64,000 nucleotides of DNA from Apium graveolens. Its lineage: Eukaryota > Streptophyta > Magnoliopsida > Apiales > Apiaceae. Where the stretch lies: NCBI RefSeq assembly GCF_009905375.1, contig NC_133650.1, positions 295,072,270 through 295,136,269 on the forward strand, in the 5' to 3' direction. The position numbers and the translations under genes are program-made. Shown here in pieces: positions 1 through 11,879 of this stretch; the stretch's first letter is position 1, and each line of letters opens with the position of its first letter. The notes beneath the pieces are model-generated. The model saw only the letters and a list, made by a program, of their open reading frames with translations, searched no databases and was not told the origin of the DNA.

Positions 1-1869
1 GTGGACACGATGAAGAAGAAAAGGTAGATTGGAGTGAACAAACTTTTATGTGATTGTTTCTTTAATATGGTACCTCGTTATAGGTCAGAAGGACAACAAC
101 CAACTCATATAGTAAGGACAACCAGGTTTGTGATTTTTCAAACTTTTTAGACAAATTTTCGAAAAAGATTTTCCTTTACAAATTTATAAAAGCCTTTTTG
201 AATAAACTAATTTTTAAACATTGGTTGTCGAGTTACTACTTGAGTTTCTTGTTTGTTAGAAAGCCTGGATTACCTGGAAAGATGCTGTTTCAGACCTAGT
301 ATTGCTAATTCCAAGAACGAAGTAACCTGCGATTATAAAGAAGTTGATTATTCCTAACAGTAAGGTGCAAGTATTATTTGATAAAATTTACAATATAATC
401 AGCGTACGGAGTAACTATACATTCAATTACTAGGACTATCAGAGTTCGAAGAATTCTTTGATTCAACAGAAGCCGGAGCGTGATCGAAAAGATTGAAAAG
501 ATTTCCAAAACTCTCTAAAAGAAGAATATTGTTAACAAAAGGATCGTTATATCATATGGTTTGTGGTTATTCTAAATTAAAAGAGGAAGCCCGAAGTTAT
601 CAGATAAGAACGCCATTATGATCGAATTGTTAAAGTATTATACGTGTAGGTGCGACATTACAGACGCGAGACTTGACAAGTAAGAATCTACCATAATGCT
701 TAATTTGCGAAGGCATTTCAACGTACTTTCTAAAGTTATTATATGACACAATGGATATATGATCGAACAAGCTCGAAAGATGAATACAAGTGAAATGTGG
801 ATGGTAACCAACGATATCGTTCTTGTCTTCAATATTACAGCATATATTCCTTCTCAATTCTTAAAAATGTATGAACTTCTTTTCTCAGATAAACTCTTTT
901 CTAAGATATCGAAAAGGAGGATATTCCATTCCTTTCAAATTTATTTGCTTCCCTTAAGTTTTGCTTTCTGATTGGGACAAACAGTGTTATGGTGAGACAC
1001 TTTGTCAGAATGACGAAGAGTCGGGTGGGACGCCACCTAATCATGTGCTGTATGCCATACGGTATGAAAGACTGGCCATCTTAAGTACCAATGTAGTTGT
1101 CTCATTCATATTCAAATCCTTGTTTCTTCTTTCTTTTCAACTTTCAATTTTGTTGAATTGTGAATCCTTCTAGTTGCTTCGTTGTACTGTCGTTCTTTGC
1201 AAGAGGTTTTCAAGCAGAAATCAACGTATCCTTAATCAAGCGGACGAAGTTCCATCTACCTCTTATGCATGGAAAGGAAACACGGGCACATGACGATGAT
1301 TACAAATTACTAGCCCCAGTGAAGAATCCACTAAGAGTCAAGGAAATCTACTCCAATGAGGAATACATTTCCGAGAACGAGAAATTGCGATTTTCTTGTG
1401 AAATATGTTATTCAGAATACGTACGTGATGACATGGATGATTAGGGTGAATACCTTATGCGTTAAAATATTAAAAGATATGAGAGAAACTTAATAGTTTA
1501 TCTCTCAAGATTTTATTGATAAGATTAGGATCAAAGGATTAATAAGTTAAGAATGTGAAAGTGTTGAATAAGGGAGTACTAATGGTGAAATTGAGATTCC
1601 TGGCAATAAGTTGTGAAGAATTGATATCATGGAAGATAAGAGGTTTTGATATTATTCTAAGAAATGGATTAACTATTAAAGCGTGATGTCCAGGCAGACC
1701 GTCTTGATGAAAAGATAAATTCTGAGGATGTCAAATGAGAAGGTGATGAGGTTCAAAAGATGAAAGAAGGTAAAGAATTTGTTGATGATGATTATGGTAA
1801 TCAAGATATGAGCATTACAGTGAATATGAGATAAATAAAAGTCAGGAGTAAACAGAATTTGAAGATTTT

Positions 1870-2330
1870 ATAGTTTCAAGATATATTTCCAGACGAATTA
1901 CCAAAATACGGCCTTATCTAAAATGGCACCAGTTAGAACGAGGAAGTTAGCAAAGCGGATGCAAGGAATGCTAGGAGAAGAAGCAATTAAACCCAGTGTA
2001 TTCCATGAAGTGTGCCAGTACTATTTGTTAGTAAGAAAATGGAAGTATGAGATTATGCGTCAACTAAAGCCAGTTCAACAAATTTACTATCAAAAGCAAG
2101 TACATGTTACCTTGACCCAATGATTTGTTTGATCAAACGAAGGAAGCAAATACTTTTATAAGACTGATTTAAGACTTGATATTTTACCAATTGAAGACTA
2201 AACCTATGGATGTATCCAGGACAATTTTCAGAATTAAGTACTGTTCTCATATTTTCATCTATATTAACCAATATACCATTAATATTTGAACTGGATGGAC
2301 AACACCTTTAAGGAATATCCGAGTAAGCTA
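1870..2330 (+). pseudogene. Reverse transcriptase fragment (first), Ty3/gypsy
   Basis: Reading across frames shows the start of a gypsy reverse transcriptase. DIFPDELP near 1877 is the usual linker ahead of the domain. It is followed by an APVRT-like stretch near 1922, a PVLFV-like match near 2018 and DLFDQ near 2130, with remnants of the next palm strands to about 2330. Several stops and frameshifts separate these blocks. In an intact element this enzyme copies the RNA into DNA. Here the YVDD/FIDD catalytic block is missing from this copy and a second RT-like stretch lies downstream at 3460-3900. Confidence 0.6.
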
Positions 2331-2569
2331 TAGTTGTAATACTTAAAGTTAATGGAGCACCATGCAAAGCGTTTAATGATGACTGGGAAGTTGGAGAAGA
2401 AAGAAGTTGTATGAAATATAGTTCTTAGCATAGATAATAAATGTAGAGAAGATCAAAAAAGATTCAGCAGAAGTTAAAATTACTATGAATGAAAAGAGAC
2501 CAGAAACACCAACAAAAGTAAGAAGTTTTATCATGGGTCGGTTACTATTGGAAACTGGTGCAGGATTTC

Positions 2570-2960
2570 ATGAAAGTGGCAATATCTTGGACGAAGCTAA
2601 CCAGGAAAAGCAAGAAGTTTTGTGAAATGGAGAAGGATGAAGGGAAAGTTTTGCAGAGTTAAATGAAAGAATGGTTTCAGTGCCTGTTTTATCAATTTAA
2701 AAGTATCAAGGAGGTTTGGTAGTTAATAGTGATGCTTCTCATTAGGGAATAGGATGTGTGTTGATGCAGCACAATAGGGTTATTGTATATGCATCCAGAC
2801 AACCGAAACCTTATGAGCAGAAGTATCCTACCCATAATTTGGGAGTAACAGTAATAATATTCGTTTTGAAAGATTTGGGAAACATAATATATATGGAGAA
2901 AGGTGTAAGATCTATACGGGCTATAAGAGGTTGAAGTATATATTCACGAAGAAAAGCAAA
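2570..2960 (+). pseudogene. Reverse transcriptase end and RNase H remnant, Ty3/gypsy
   Basis: A recognisable gypsy RNase H start is seen near 2722-2880: SDAS, then GIGCVLMQ, then YASRQ.KPYEQ.YPTHNL with scattered stops. Family members carry this block right after the RT connection domain. The first catalytic Asp (in SDAS) is still there but the frame is broken on both sides. The block is followed by a weak match to the segment that normally reads LKYIF. Confidence 0.65.
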
Positions 2961-3459
2961 GATAGAGGAAGGCAATAACGGACATAGAGACTATACCGGA
3001 AGAATTTTTTATGGAATTTTAGAAGTTGAAATTGGGAATCAGAGTTTATAATCCAAGCAGGAGCAAGGATGAATAGTATGACCTTTCAGTCGAACTTGTT
3101 AAGGGAAATATAAGGAGATGTCAAAAGAAGATAATGGATCACGATGTTAGCAGTAGTGAGAGGAAATTCATGCGCCCGGGAGAATGATCACAATATCCCC
3201 AGATTCTCCTCCAGCACTTGGACGCTACAAGCAGAAGAATTAAGGAATGAGATCCCATAGGGAATTCACAATATCGAGTATTTAATCTATTGAAGAAATG
3301 CCAAGATATATAGAAACTTAAAAAAAAATAGTAGTAACCAGATATAAGAAGGGAATTTCAAAATAGATTGGGAAGTGTTAGACATGCCAAAGAATTAAAG
3401 CGAAGTATTGAAGGCCTAATGGATAAGGCAGACCCAAGGAATGGTTTTACAAGAAGTGA

Positions 3460-3900
3460 ATCGTGAAAGGTACCAGTGATGTTCATGGAGAAAAAGAATG
3501 AAATTATAATAATATGTACTGATTATCGGGGGTTTAACAAAACCATGAATAAGAAGAAGTGAAACCCTATAAAGAATTGATTACTTATGAGACCTAATTT
3601 AAGAAGTGTGTTATGTATTGAGAATTAACTTAAGATCTGACCTGAGAAGATATCAAAGATTACAATTAAAATGAATTAAAAGCATTATAAGCTCTGGCGA
3701 TATTATGTGAAATAACAAGTGTATCAGTTGTTTATAAGGAATTAAGAAACATGGTGTATAAGGAGTACTTGGATAAGTAAATTGTATGTATTGATAACAT
3801 CCTCAGCTATTCAAAGAATAAGAAAGTTTGTGTGAAACGCCCAAGGATTTTTCTCCAAAAATCAGAAGGAAAACAACTATACATTGAGTCTTCAAGAATG
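3460..3900 (+). pseudogene. Second reverse transcriptase fragment, Ty3/gypsy
   Basis: A second RT-like stretch follows the RNase H remnant. VPVMFMEKKN near 3470 and TDYRGFNK near 3519 match fingers/palm strands. EYLDK near 3761, CIDNILSYSKNK near 3788 and a following EGKQLY-like end near 3868-3880 match the catalytic loop and the thumb. The catalytic pair that normally reads DD is D-N here, so it would be inactive even without the frameshifts. Having RT after RNase H is not the normal gypsy order and implies a duplication, or two elements joined together. Confidence 0.6.
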
Positions 3901-4029
3901 AAATTTTGACTAAGGTTAACAAAAGATTCTGAATTAATCCATTAACAACTACCTAAGCAAAGCTGTATGGTAACAGTTGCATTATGCCAACTGAAAAGAT
4001 TGGATGTAAATAAGACCACCGAGGAGTTA

Positions 4030-4865
4030 GTAAACGAATTGGAAAGAGGAAGAGATGTTTAAATGTTTGGAAACCAGGTTGAAAACAAGTACCGCCTATC
4101 ATCCTTGAATAGAGAGTCAAGGTACGAAAGTGATTCAGGAAAGGTAAAATATGTTGAGAGGTGGAGTTTTAAGGAAACACTGGAATGATCATTTATCAGC
4201 AATGTCAGTTTTGGAATGCCCCAATATTGAGCTTCGTGTGAACGCAAGTGAAGGTTTCCATTTCTATTAAAATAAAGTGGGAGAAATAAAGTTGTTAAAT
4301 CCTAAGTTGTTAAATCCTAAGTTAAATCGGCACGCTGAGAGCGTAGTGCTATTAGTTGAAGCAGCTCGGAGTAGACAAAGAAAGAAAACGAAATTGTATT
4401 GAGAGGAAGTATGAGTATAGAAATAGGACCAGTAGTGTTAGTAAAAATGTCGTCTTGAAAGAAATTGGATAAATTTGAGTAGAAGGGACCAGCTAAGTCC
4501 TAAAATTAGTAAACCATTCGAGGTATTGATGCATATAGATAAAGTTGTTCATAAAATGATATGACCGTCACTCCAATATGCATACCTAATGTATTTTACT
4601 TGTCAATATTAAAGTGATAAGTATCGGGTTTAAACTAAGTAATTGATCAAGAAGCCAATGGGGCTCTTGTCCAAGTTGTTCTGCATATAGAGATCAATCC
4701 AAATTCTTGATCGTCAAAGGCAAGTCCTTGGAAATGAGTGCATACCTATTACAAATACGTTTGAACCCTCGAGAAGAAGGGTCTACTTAGAAATTAAAAT
4801 CAAATATGCTTGACAAATATCCTCACTTGTGTAGCTAGACCAGATTCTGAGGACAGGATCTTTTT
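4030..4865 (+). pseudogene. Integrase C-terminal remnant, Ty3/gypsy
   Basis: STAYHP near 4091 is the conserved block near the third catalytic residue of gypsy integrase. It is followed by a heavily mutated version of the stretch that normally carries WDDHL (WNDHL near 4180), and then by pieces resembling the integrase tail up to a DKYPHL-like end near 4815-4830. The end abuts the polypurine tract, as expected for the last part of pol. Confidence 0.6.
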
Positions 4866-4878
4866 AAGGGGGGAAGGA
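4866..4878 (+). other. Polypurine tract of the old gypsy element
   Basis: AAGGGGGGAAGGA lies just before a sequence that resembles the start of a gypsy LTR (TATAACGACTCG, probably decayed from TGTAACGACTCG). It primes plus-strand DNA synthesis in this class. Confidence 0.65.
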
Positions 4879-7201
4879 TATAACGACTCGTGTAACCTTT
4901 TTGAATTATTTAATTATGCAACTATGGAAATTATTAAATAAATAAAATATGTGTGTTGGTTTTGACCGCTATGTGTTGTTTGATTATTATCTATATGTGA
5001 TTTATAGTGTATCGGATTGTCCGTGCGATTAATTATGCGATCATATGGAATTGTTTCAATTTTAAAAGTGGATTTAATGCAAATTTATTTGTTTAAATAT
5101 TTGAAGTGTTTCTAAAATTGTTTTTATGATTTTATAATTATAATAATTATTTTTAGGATTTTATAAAATTGAGAAATCAATATTTTATTATTTATTTATT
5201 TTTAAAATGATTTTCTGATCACTTTTATTATAAAATCCATATTTAATTCTAAAATTCTTCAAAAATTATGAAACTCATATTTATTTAAGTTTGGAATATT
5301 CCGAGAATTTTAAAATTATTTTGGAAATTTTCGGGATTAATTTCACCTGCGCGTTATTTTGTTTAATTGTTAAAAAGCGGGTATAACGTGCACTTCGAAA
5401 ATTGTTCTAAAATTTTGAAAATTTCATTTTTATGAACTTCGGGATATTTGTAATATTTTAAAACTATTTTCGTAATTTTCTGAATTTGTTTTAAGTATAG
5501 CTCGGTTCGTTATCGTAAAATACGGTTATATTTCGTGATTTAAAAACACTCTATAAATTATGAAATTCATGTTTTACTAATTTCAAAATATTCAGAGAAT
5601 TTTTAAGAATATTTCAATTTTAAATTGATCAATAATAACTCGTAAAACTACGCATCAGAAGGATAAAATAATTAGTAACCGGGCTTGTAGTCAAGAAAAA
5701 CGACATGTGTCCTAATAATTGGACACACGGCTCGTGTTTGGCAACAGAGATGGGGGTTAGTCTTATTTTCGGGATAAACATCCCATCTTTGTCTCTCTCT
5801 TTCTCGGCTGTACTCTCTCGCAAATCTCTCTCTCGTTCTTTCTTCTCTCCCTGTTTATCTTCGATTCCCTTTCTGTTTCTTGCCCTTCCGGTGAGTTTCC
5901 GGTCGTTTGTTCCGGCAAGTCCTTGATCTCGTCCCTGTTTCGGATTGAATATATATGTATCTGGTTGTGTGCGTATATATGTTCGTGTGTGTTGTATGTA
6001 TCCATGTGTGTGGGCTGTTATGCTCCCCTGTTCCTGCCGTGCCTTGTTTTTTCCGGCTTTATTCGCTGTTCTGATTTTGTTTAATTGGTTTTGTTGTGTA
6101 TGTATACACATGCTTGTGTATACAGCTGCGCGCCGCCCTCCTTGTTTTCCAGCGGGAGGCGGTGGCGCGTGGGATTGACGCGCGTGTGCGTGTGCCTGCC
6201 TGGTTGCCTGTTCATGTGTACTTATCGATTAACTGATTGATTTTCTTAATTTTAATTTATATGTTTCTGCAGGGAGTAAATTGATTAATGGTTCGTGAAG
6301 TAAAAATGATTTCTGTGCGGGAAATTATAAAAGCTAATCGGTGGAATTTATTTGGAAACCCGACACGTATCGGGCACCGATAAATTTTACCGCCGTCGGC
6401 GATGAGCCTCGGCGAGCCGACGGTGGACGATGATGATATATATCTGAGTCCTAACATTTTAAAAGAAATAAATGTAAAAACGCGAATAATAATAAATAGT
6501 TGGTTTAATTCAGTGGTTGGGATTTGTGGAATTGGATTGTGATTGGATTGTCGTTATAAGTGTTGTAAATTGATTTGACGTCGATATTGTGTTCGACAGG
6601 TAGTCCGATAAACAAAGGAAATGCTGTCCAATTTTCGAAAATAAAACTGAATTACGCAAATACGGAAACGTATCCGATGAATATCGGGACGTCGAGAGAC
6701 TATATATATATGTATGTGTATTTTATATGAAACTTGATTGTACGATGTGATGAAATATTTTTCTAAATCGATAACCCTGATTTCGTAAAATAAAGAGTAT
6801 GGGTATTTTCCGAAAACGAACACTGAACCGATTTTCGAGAATGTGAACTCTAATTTCTGTCTGTGTTATTCTAATATCAATAATTATGAGTCGGGTTTGA
6901 ATATCGTTGGATAAAAATTAATATAGAGGATAGGTCAAGCATACCTAGACGTCTAACGTAGGGTATTTCGACCCTGTAGGTTATAGTCGGGAACCTGAAA
7001 GTGGACGATGGACTAAAGATAACCTAGTGGTCAGTCGACGAGCTCATTAGAGTTTCAACAGGAAGACCTGAGTGTCGAGTTTGAATCCAGAGTGACATAG
7101 TGGTTGGACGTAAAAGCCTAAGCGGCAGAGTTGGTCCAGAATTGATCAGTAATAGTTATAAAGTCTTGTAAGGCAAATATTTCTGAACTTTTCTTCAAGA
7201 T
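4879..7201 (+). mobile_element. Left part of the old gypsy 3' LTR
   Basis: This is the LTR of the old element up to the point where a younger element inserted. It contains no supported gene. A CT-rich tract at about 5775-5935 and a GC-richer stretch at 5870-6200 could be a former leader. Open frames here run through low-complexity sequence and are not supported. The sequence resumes at 21259 after the young element and its TSD copy. The two parts together give an LTR of about 3.45 kb. Confidence 0.7.
7197..7201 (+). repeat. Target-site duplication AAGAT (left)
   Basis: AAGAT directly precedes the LTR start TGTAATAACCCC and is repeated directly after the other LTR at 21254-21258. A 5-bp duplication is standard for gypsy integrases. 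Confidence 0.95.
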
Positions 7202-9317
7202 TGTAATAACCCCAATTTTTGAGAAATTTTGAAACCCTTATGAATAGTGTTTTTGCTGAACGAGAAAACTTTTCATGCCACGCTATGTAGGGGTTCTGTT
7301 ATTGATATTCTGAGATTTTATTAGTACTTTATATGGGATATAAGTGTATGTAAAGATCGTCAGAATCCAAATCCGAACACTTTGATTTTTCCCGGAAATC
7401 CACTAGATACGGAGAGAATTGAGTATAAGGTAACAGGATAAAAAGGATTTAAATTAAAGGATTATAGGAGAGGATCATAAAAGGAATATAATATATTGAG
7501 AAAGGTTAAGGGAACCTAAGTAATAAGATCCCGGGTATGATCCCTCAAACGATAAACGAAAACGAAAGTTAAGCGAACCGTATAACAGATCAGCGGTCAT
7601 TAGGCAAACAATTAGGAAGTTAAGCAAAGGGATTAGAGGAAGTGATGTCACCCAACCAATGAGAAGAGGACAAGGAAGGGAGAATGACATCATGAGGATG
7701 ATATAAGCATGACATGGGAAGGAAGGAGGTGTGGTTGAATGAGAACCACACAAATTCAAGGGCAAGAAGGTAATTGACTAAAGCAAGCACAAAAACCAAG
7801 CAACCAAGCCAAACAAATCAAAAAAACACAAAATCATTTCATTCTCATCATCTTGCTCTCGGCTTTTCATCTTTTTCAAGGGCAAGAATTTCAAAAATCA
7901 AGTTCCAAGCATTGTTAAATCACAAGGTAATTATCTAAGCTTCCTTGTACATAGATATGGTTATGCTATAAGTTTAAGCTCCTAATTCCTTCACAATCTC
8001 TTCCAATAAATCAAGGAAGAAGATGGTGAATAGTAACCTTCAAGAAATAACTTTAGTTTTCTTGAATTTTTATGAAAGATTAAGGTTATACAAGCAAGGA
8101 TCAAGGTTCTTTTAGGCATTCAAAGCTCTTGGGTTGTGTTAGGAAGCTTCAAGGAGGTATAAACAACTTTCACCTTTAACTTATAGTTTGAACTTTGAGT
8201 TTTGATGAGTTCATGGATGGATTAATGTATATATAGAAATATCCATGTATGTATATCAAGATCCATGTATGTTAGATAGTTTGGTTGGATTTGTGGTGAT
8301 TTTGGATATGAATCTTGGTTAATGGTTAATGAATCTTAAGTTATGGTTAGTAGATCATGTTTGTGGTTGAATAAGTTGGAAAACCTTGATATTATGGACT
8401 GACTTTGCCTTGATATAAGTTGTGTTTGAGGTATTGATGATGGTTGGGTGGTTTGTAGTGAATTGGTAAAGAATTGGAGTGGTATAAATATTGGTAATCG
8501 CGTAAATATAGCCGTCGTAACGTCCGATTTTCTTTAGACTGTTTTGTGCATAACATTAGGACCCGAGGACCCCCTGCTAGATTATGACCACTTCCATGTT
8601 TAGATAGCTCATGTTACGAGCTTCGTTTTGATATGTAGTTCGTTCGATTCCGATGCACGGTTTAGGAGAAACGACCGTTTCAAGTAACGGCGTTTCGCGA
8701 ACGAAACTTTTTCCCTCGCCTTACTTTGAAATGTAGGTTAAAGACCAAAAAGGGTTAATTAATGTATGAAACATTTATGGTAAGTGTGTTAGGCAGTTGG
8801 TAAGACATTCGCGAAGGAATCGCTTTAAAACTCGTAAAGGTTAAATTATTAAAAATGGTGGAGCCGAGGGTACCCGAGTGACTTAAGCGAATCAGTGAGC
8901 GCAAAACAAGCGTTAGAGTCTAAGTTAGTTAAAGTATAGATTTACAAGTGACTTTGGTTTAATTCCAACTTACTTGTTGTTTATAGGTTACCAGACTCGT
9001 CCCGAGCCATTCGTAACCCCAGTCGCTCAGGCAAGTTTTCTACCCGTTATACTGTTGCTGTGATGTAAATATATGTATATGCATTATCTTGTGATATTGC
9101 ATGATTGTTATTAGCAAATTTTGCGATATATTGGAGCATGCTAATATGGTATATATGCATGTCTGTTTCGTAATCTGGTTATCTATCTGTTGATTTCAAT
9201 GCTTATAGTTGCATAATACCTATGCTAGAAATAAGCAAGTAGTTGCGTATACCCTTAGTATAGGGGATAAAAGGTGAACATATTTCTAAACCGGGAGTCG
9301 ATGTTCCCGAGTATATT

Positions 9318-9355
9318 ATATATATATATATTTATTTATTTATATATATATATAT
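9318..9355. repeat. TA-rich microsatellite in 5' LTR
   Basis: Alternating TA with a TTTATTTA interruption. The matching site in the 3' LTR (about 19117-19156) has a different number of repeats, one of the few indels between the two LTRs. Confidence 0.9.
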
Positions 9356-9421
9356 GGATATAGTTTTTAAAACTATTAATCGAATAAGATTTATTCGATA
9401 ACTTTAACTTTATTTTATTAT

Positions 9422-9690
9422 TGAATATTATTTTGAATATTCATTCGAGGACTTATGACTCCTTTTACTTTATTAATGAATATTATTTTGAATATTATTC
9501 GAAGGCGTATGACTCCTTTTATTTATTTATCTGAATATTATTTGAATATTCATTCGAGGGCTTATGACTCTTTTATATTATTTATTGAATATTATTTGAA
9601 TATTCATTCGAAGGCTTATGACTCGGTTTATATTATTTAATGAATATTATTTGAATATTCATTTGAGGATCTATGACTCCGATTATTTGC
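9422..9690 (+). repeat. 54-55-bp tandem repeat in 5' LTR, five units
   Basis: Each unit contains TGAATATTATTT, GAATATTCATTCGAGG and CTTATGACTC. Five units are seen, the last diverged (TTTGAGGATCTATGACTCC). The same array occurs in the 3' LTR and, with other copy numbers, in the solo LTR and copy 2. Confidence 0.9.
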
Positions 9691-10194
9691 TGAAATATAT
9701 TCTTTATTTTATTAAAGAATAAGGTGTTAATAATCAAACTTATTTTCGATTATTCAAATAAAGATAATACTTTCATATAAGTATATCTTTGGTTATTTAA
9801 TACTCGTTTCAAGTATAAGTTTTAAAACTTCTACTTCAATTATTTTTATAAAGATTATTCTTATGGGAATATTATTTAAATAATAATATTCAGTCATTTT
9901 CTAAATATTCTGGGGACTGATTTACTTCATTAAATCAGCTTTACTCCAAACACTCTTTAAAGTGTTTTCGAGTCTTCAAAATGATTTTTAAAAGTTAGAG
10001 CGGATCCCAAAACTCATTTTTATATTTAAGATCTTCCTTTTAAAGGGGATTTAAATACTCGTTCAAAACCTGGGGAATCCGGCTCTGTGGTGTATTTTAT
10101 ATTCGCAACAAGGTTGCAGTTTTGGTAAATGAATTGATTACTTACCCAACGTTCGGGAAGTAAGTCCATCTATTGAGTCGGCATAAGCAACATG

Positions 10195-10280
10195 GGCTCA
10201 GTGGGGGTCCATGATAGTGTAAGTGGCTCAGTGGGAGTCCATCAAATGCATAAGTGGCTGAGTGGCAGTCCAGCATAAGG
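10195..10280 (+). repeat. Three 30-bp repeats in 5' LTR
   Basis: GGCTCAGTGGGGGTCCATGA, GGCTCAGTGGGAGTCCATCA and GGCTGAGTGGCAGTCCAGCA follow at roughly 30-bp spacing. They are present in both LTRs of copy 1 but not in the solo LTR or copy 2, which have an unrelated segment at this place. Confidence 0.85.
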
Positions 10281-11003
10281 TCCTAATTATGACCAGGGTG
10301 ATGACCAGTGGGGAATTCGTCCATCTACTAGTAGAAAAGGTTACTTATGGGTATCTTTGCCTGATCAGCAAGATATCTGGTTTATGCCAAAGGTTTTCTT
10401 TTCCTTCCAAATTCATTGGATATTGCAACTCTGTTCATACTTTACATAACAGAGGTTCCAGGAAATGTTTTAGAGATATATATATGTGGATATATATATA
10501 TCGGAACTAAATAAAGTATCTCATAACTTTTTCATTCAATAATATTTCAAAGATTGAATCTATTCAAATCTTGTCTTGTAGTCTCATCTATGTGATGAAC
10601 TTTTGAAACTGATTATAACTTGAACGGTGGTAGTTCAAGTAGTATTGGGAAAGATATAAGTATATTGGGGTATTTGGTAACCTCATCTTTTAAACTTATA
10701 TCTAATTAATAATTGTCTTAGGAATGACAAACATTTTTAGAAAAACGTTGAAACAAGGTTAGATATATGAGATCACCTTGCAACGATATTTTTTATACAG
10801 TTATACACTGGGACTTTGTGTATATTACGCATGGAAGAGGACTTCCAATATTTTGAAAAGTATATATGTATATATACTGAATATTTTGCGACTTCATCGC
10901 ATTAAGATATCAAACTTGGTTCATTTCTTTTGACCAAGACTTTCATGAGTATTATGAGTAGGCTCATATATTATAAATCATTATACATATTATTTTGGTG
11001 GGC

Positions 11004-11157
11004 TTGCTGCTCACCCTTGCTTTATTTCTTCATCACACAACAACAGTTAGGAAAGATGGCCAGACTCCAGCAGACCCAGCGCAAGCGCGTGGGAGGCGTC
11101 CCGCGTCTTCCCGTTGATGTTGTAGCTGCTATAGCTGCAGAGGTAGATCTATTGTAG
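11004..11157 (+). other. Hairpin and conserved short open frame near the LTR 3' end
   Basis: GGTGGGC and GCTCACC flank a short loop and can pair as a hairpin near 11000-11020. The box GCTCACCCTTGC is also present in the old LTR (22020), the solo LTR and copy 2. A short frame downstream (ITQQQLGK, then KRVGGVPRLPV) ends at 11157. The solo LTR and copy 2 keep the same frame with similar residues (KRLGNVPQFPI, KRIGNVPQFPV). Whether this is translated is unknown. The repeat in the 3' LTR is at about 20808-20961. Confidence 0.5.
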
Positions 11158-11453
11158 ATCAGACCATCTACTTTTGAGAATCAATTATGTATAATTATAA
11201 CTTGTGGCAGATAATGGCAATTAACTGTAAATTTATCAAGAAATCATTTTGGGTTGTAATAACTTTTAAATTGTGGATTCAAAGACTTGTACTTATTTAA
11301 ATTTCATCTCTGAGACTATAACGGGTTGTGGTGTGTGTTAGTGTGGGGTCACAGCATAAGGTTAGTTGTTATTAATTAAGTGAAGTGATATTGTGGAAAG
11401 AAAGACCGTGACGACCCGGATCCCCGACCCCGGATCTGGGGGTGTTACAGAAA

Positions 11454-11466
11454 TGGTATCAGAGCC
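11454..11466 (+). other. Primer-binding site (tRNA-iMet) of copy 1
   Basis: TGGTATCAGAGCC lies four bases after the LTR. It is complementary to the 3' end of plant initiator-Met tRNA, the usual primer for these elements. It is not a tRNA gene. Confidence 0.95.
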
Positions 11467-11879
11467 AAGCGTTATAAATCTCAGAGAGGATGGGACGTTA
11501 AGATAATAAGTTCACTAAGATAATAAGAACTCTTGCCAAGTTCATAGTCGGGCTACCTAACGTAGCACTGACAGTTAAAACCCTTATGGGAACCCTTATA
11601 AATATCGTGATAGGAGCGTAGTTCGTTATCGTATATGGTAGCGGGACTCCGAACCCTGAGGTTGAGGAGCAGCAGCGCGATGATGTTTTATTACTAATTG
11701 GAGATCGGATTATGGATCCGATAGAGTGTCCTAATGCAGGACCGGATGATGTTGATATTGAGGATGTAGCGGTTGAGGATGTTGTCCTAGAAGGGATAGT
11801 TGTTGAGGAGGATCCCATGGAGGATCCTGATAAGATTGGATAAAGGACCACTGATGAATTGATGACCATGGTTAGGTCG

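Larger units (their letters stand above)
1..4878 (+). mobile_element. Degenerate internal domain of an old Ty3/gypsy retrotransposon
   Basis: No open frame of useful length survives, but pieces of a chromovirus-type polyprotein can be read across all three plus frames. They comprise reverse transcriptase pieces near 1877-2330 and 3460-3900, RNase H near 2570-2960 and the integrase tail near 4030-4860. A polypurine tract and a long LTR follow directly, so this is the inside of an element whose 5' LTR lies left of the window. Stops and indels occur every few dozen codons, far more than in the other elements here, so this is the oldest insertion. The first 1.8 kb (gag/protease position) has only uncertain similarity. 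Confidence 0.75.
7202..11449 (+). repeat. 5' LTR of copy 1
   Basis: Defined by TGTAATAACCCC at the start and GTGTTACA at the end, with the primer-binding site four bases later. At 4.25 kb it is at the upper end for plant LTRs. It carries a TA-rich microsatellite, five units of a 54-55-bp tandem repeat, three 30-bp repeats, a hairpin around GCTCACCCTTGC and a short open frame near its end, but no conventional gene. Confidence 0.95.

Noticed and set aside
5629..6111. A 160-codon open frame on the minus strand and overlapping frames
   Set aside because: It lies in the CT-rich part of the old LTR, is rich in Arg/Glu/Lys from simple sequence and matches no protein family I know.
7475..7765. A 96-codon minus-strand frame found twice (also at 17278-17568)
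   Set aside because: It is repeated only because it lies in both LTRs of copy 1; the solo LTR and copy 2 break it, and there is no recognisable domain.
11454..11466. tRNA-like match
   Set aside because: Only the 3' terminal complement of initiator-Met tRNA is present, as a primer-binding site; there is no tRNA fold around it.
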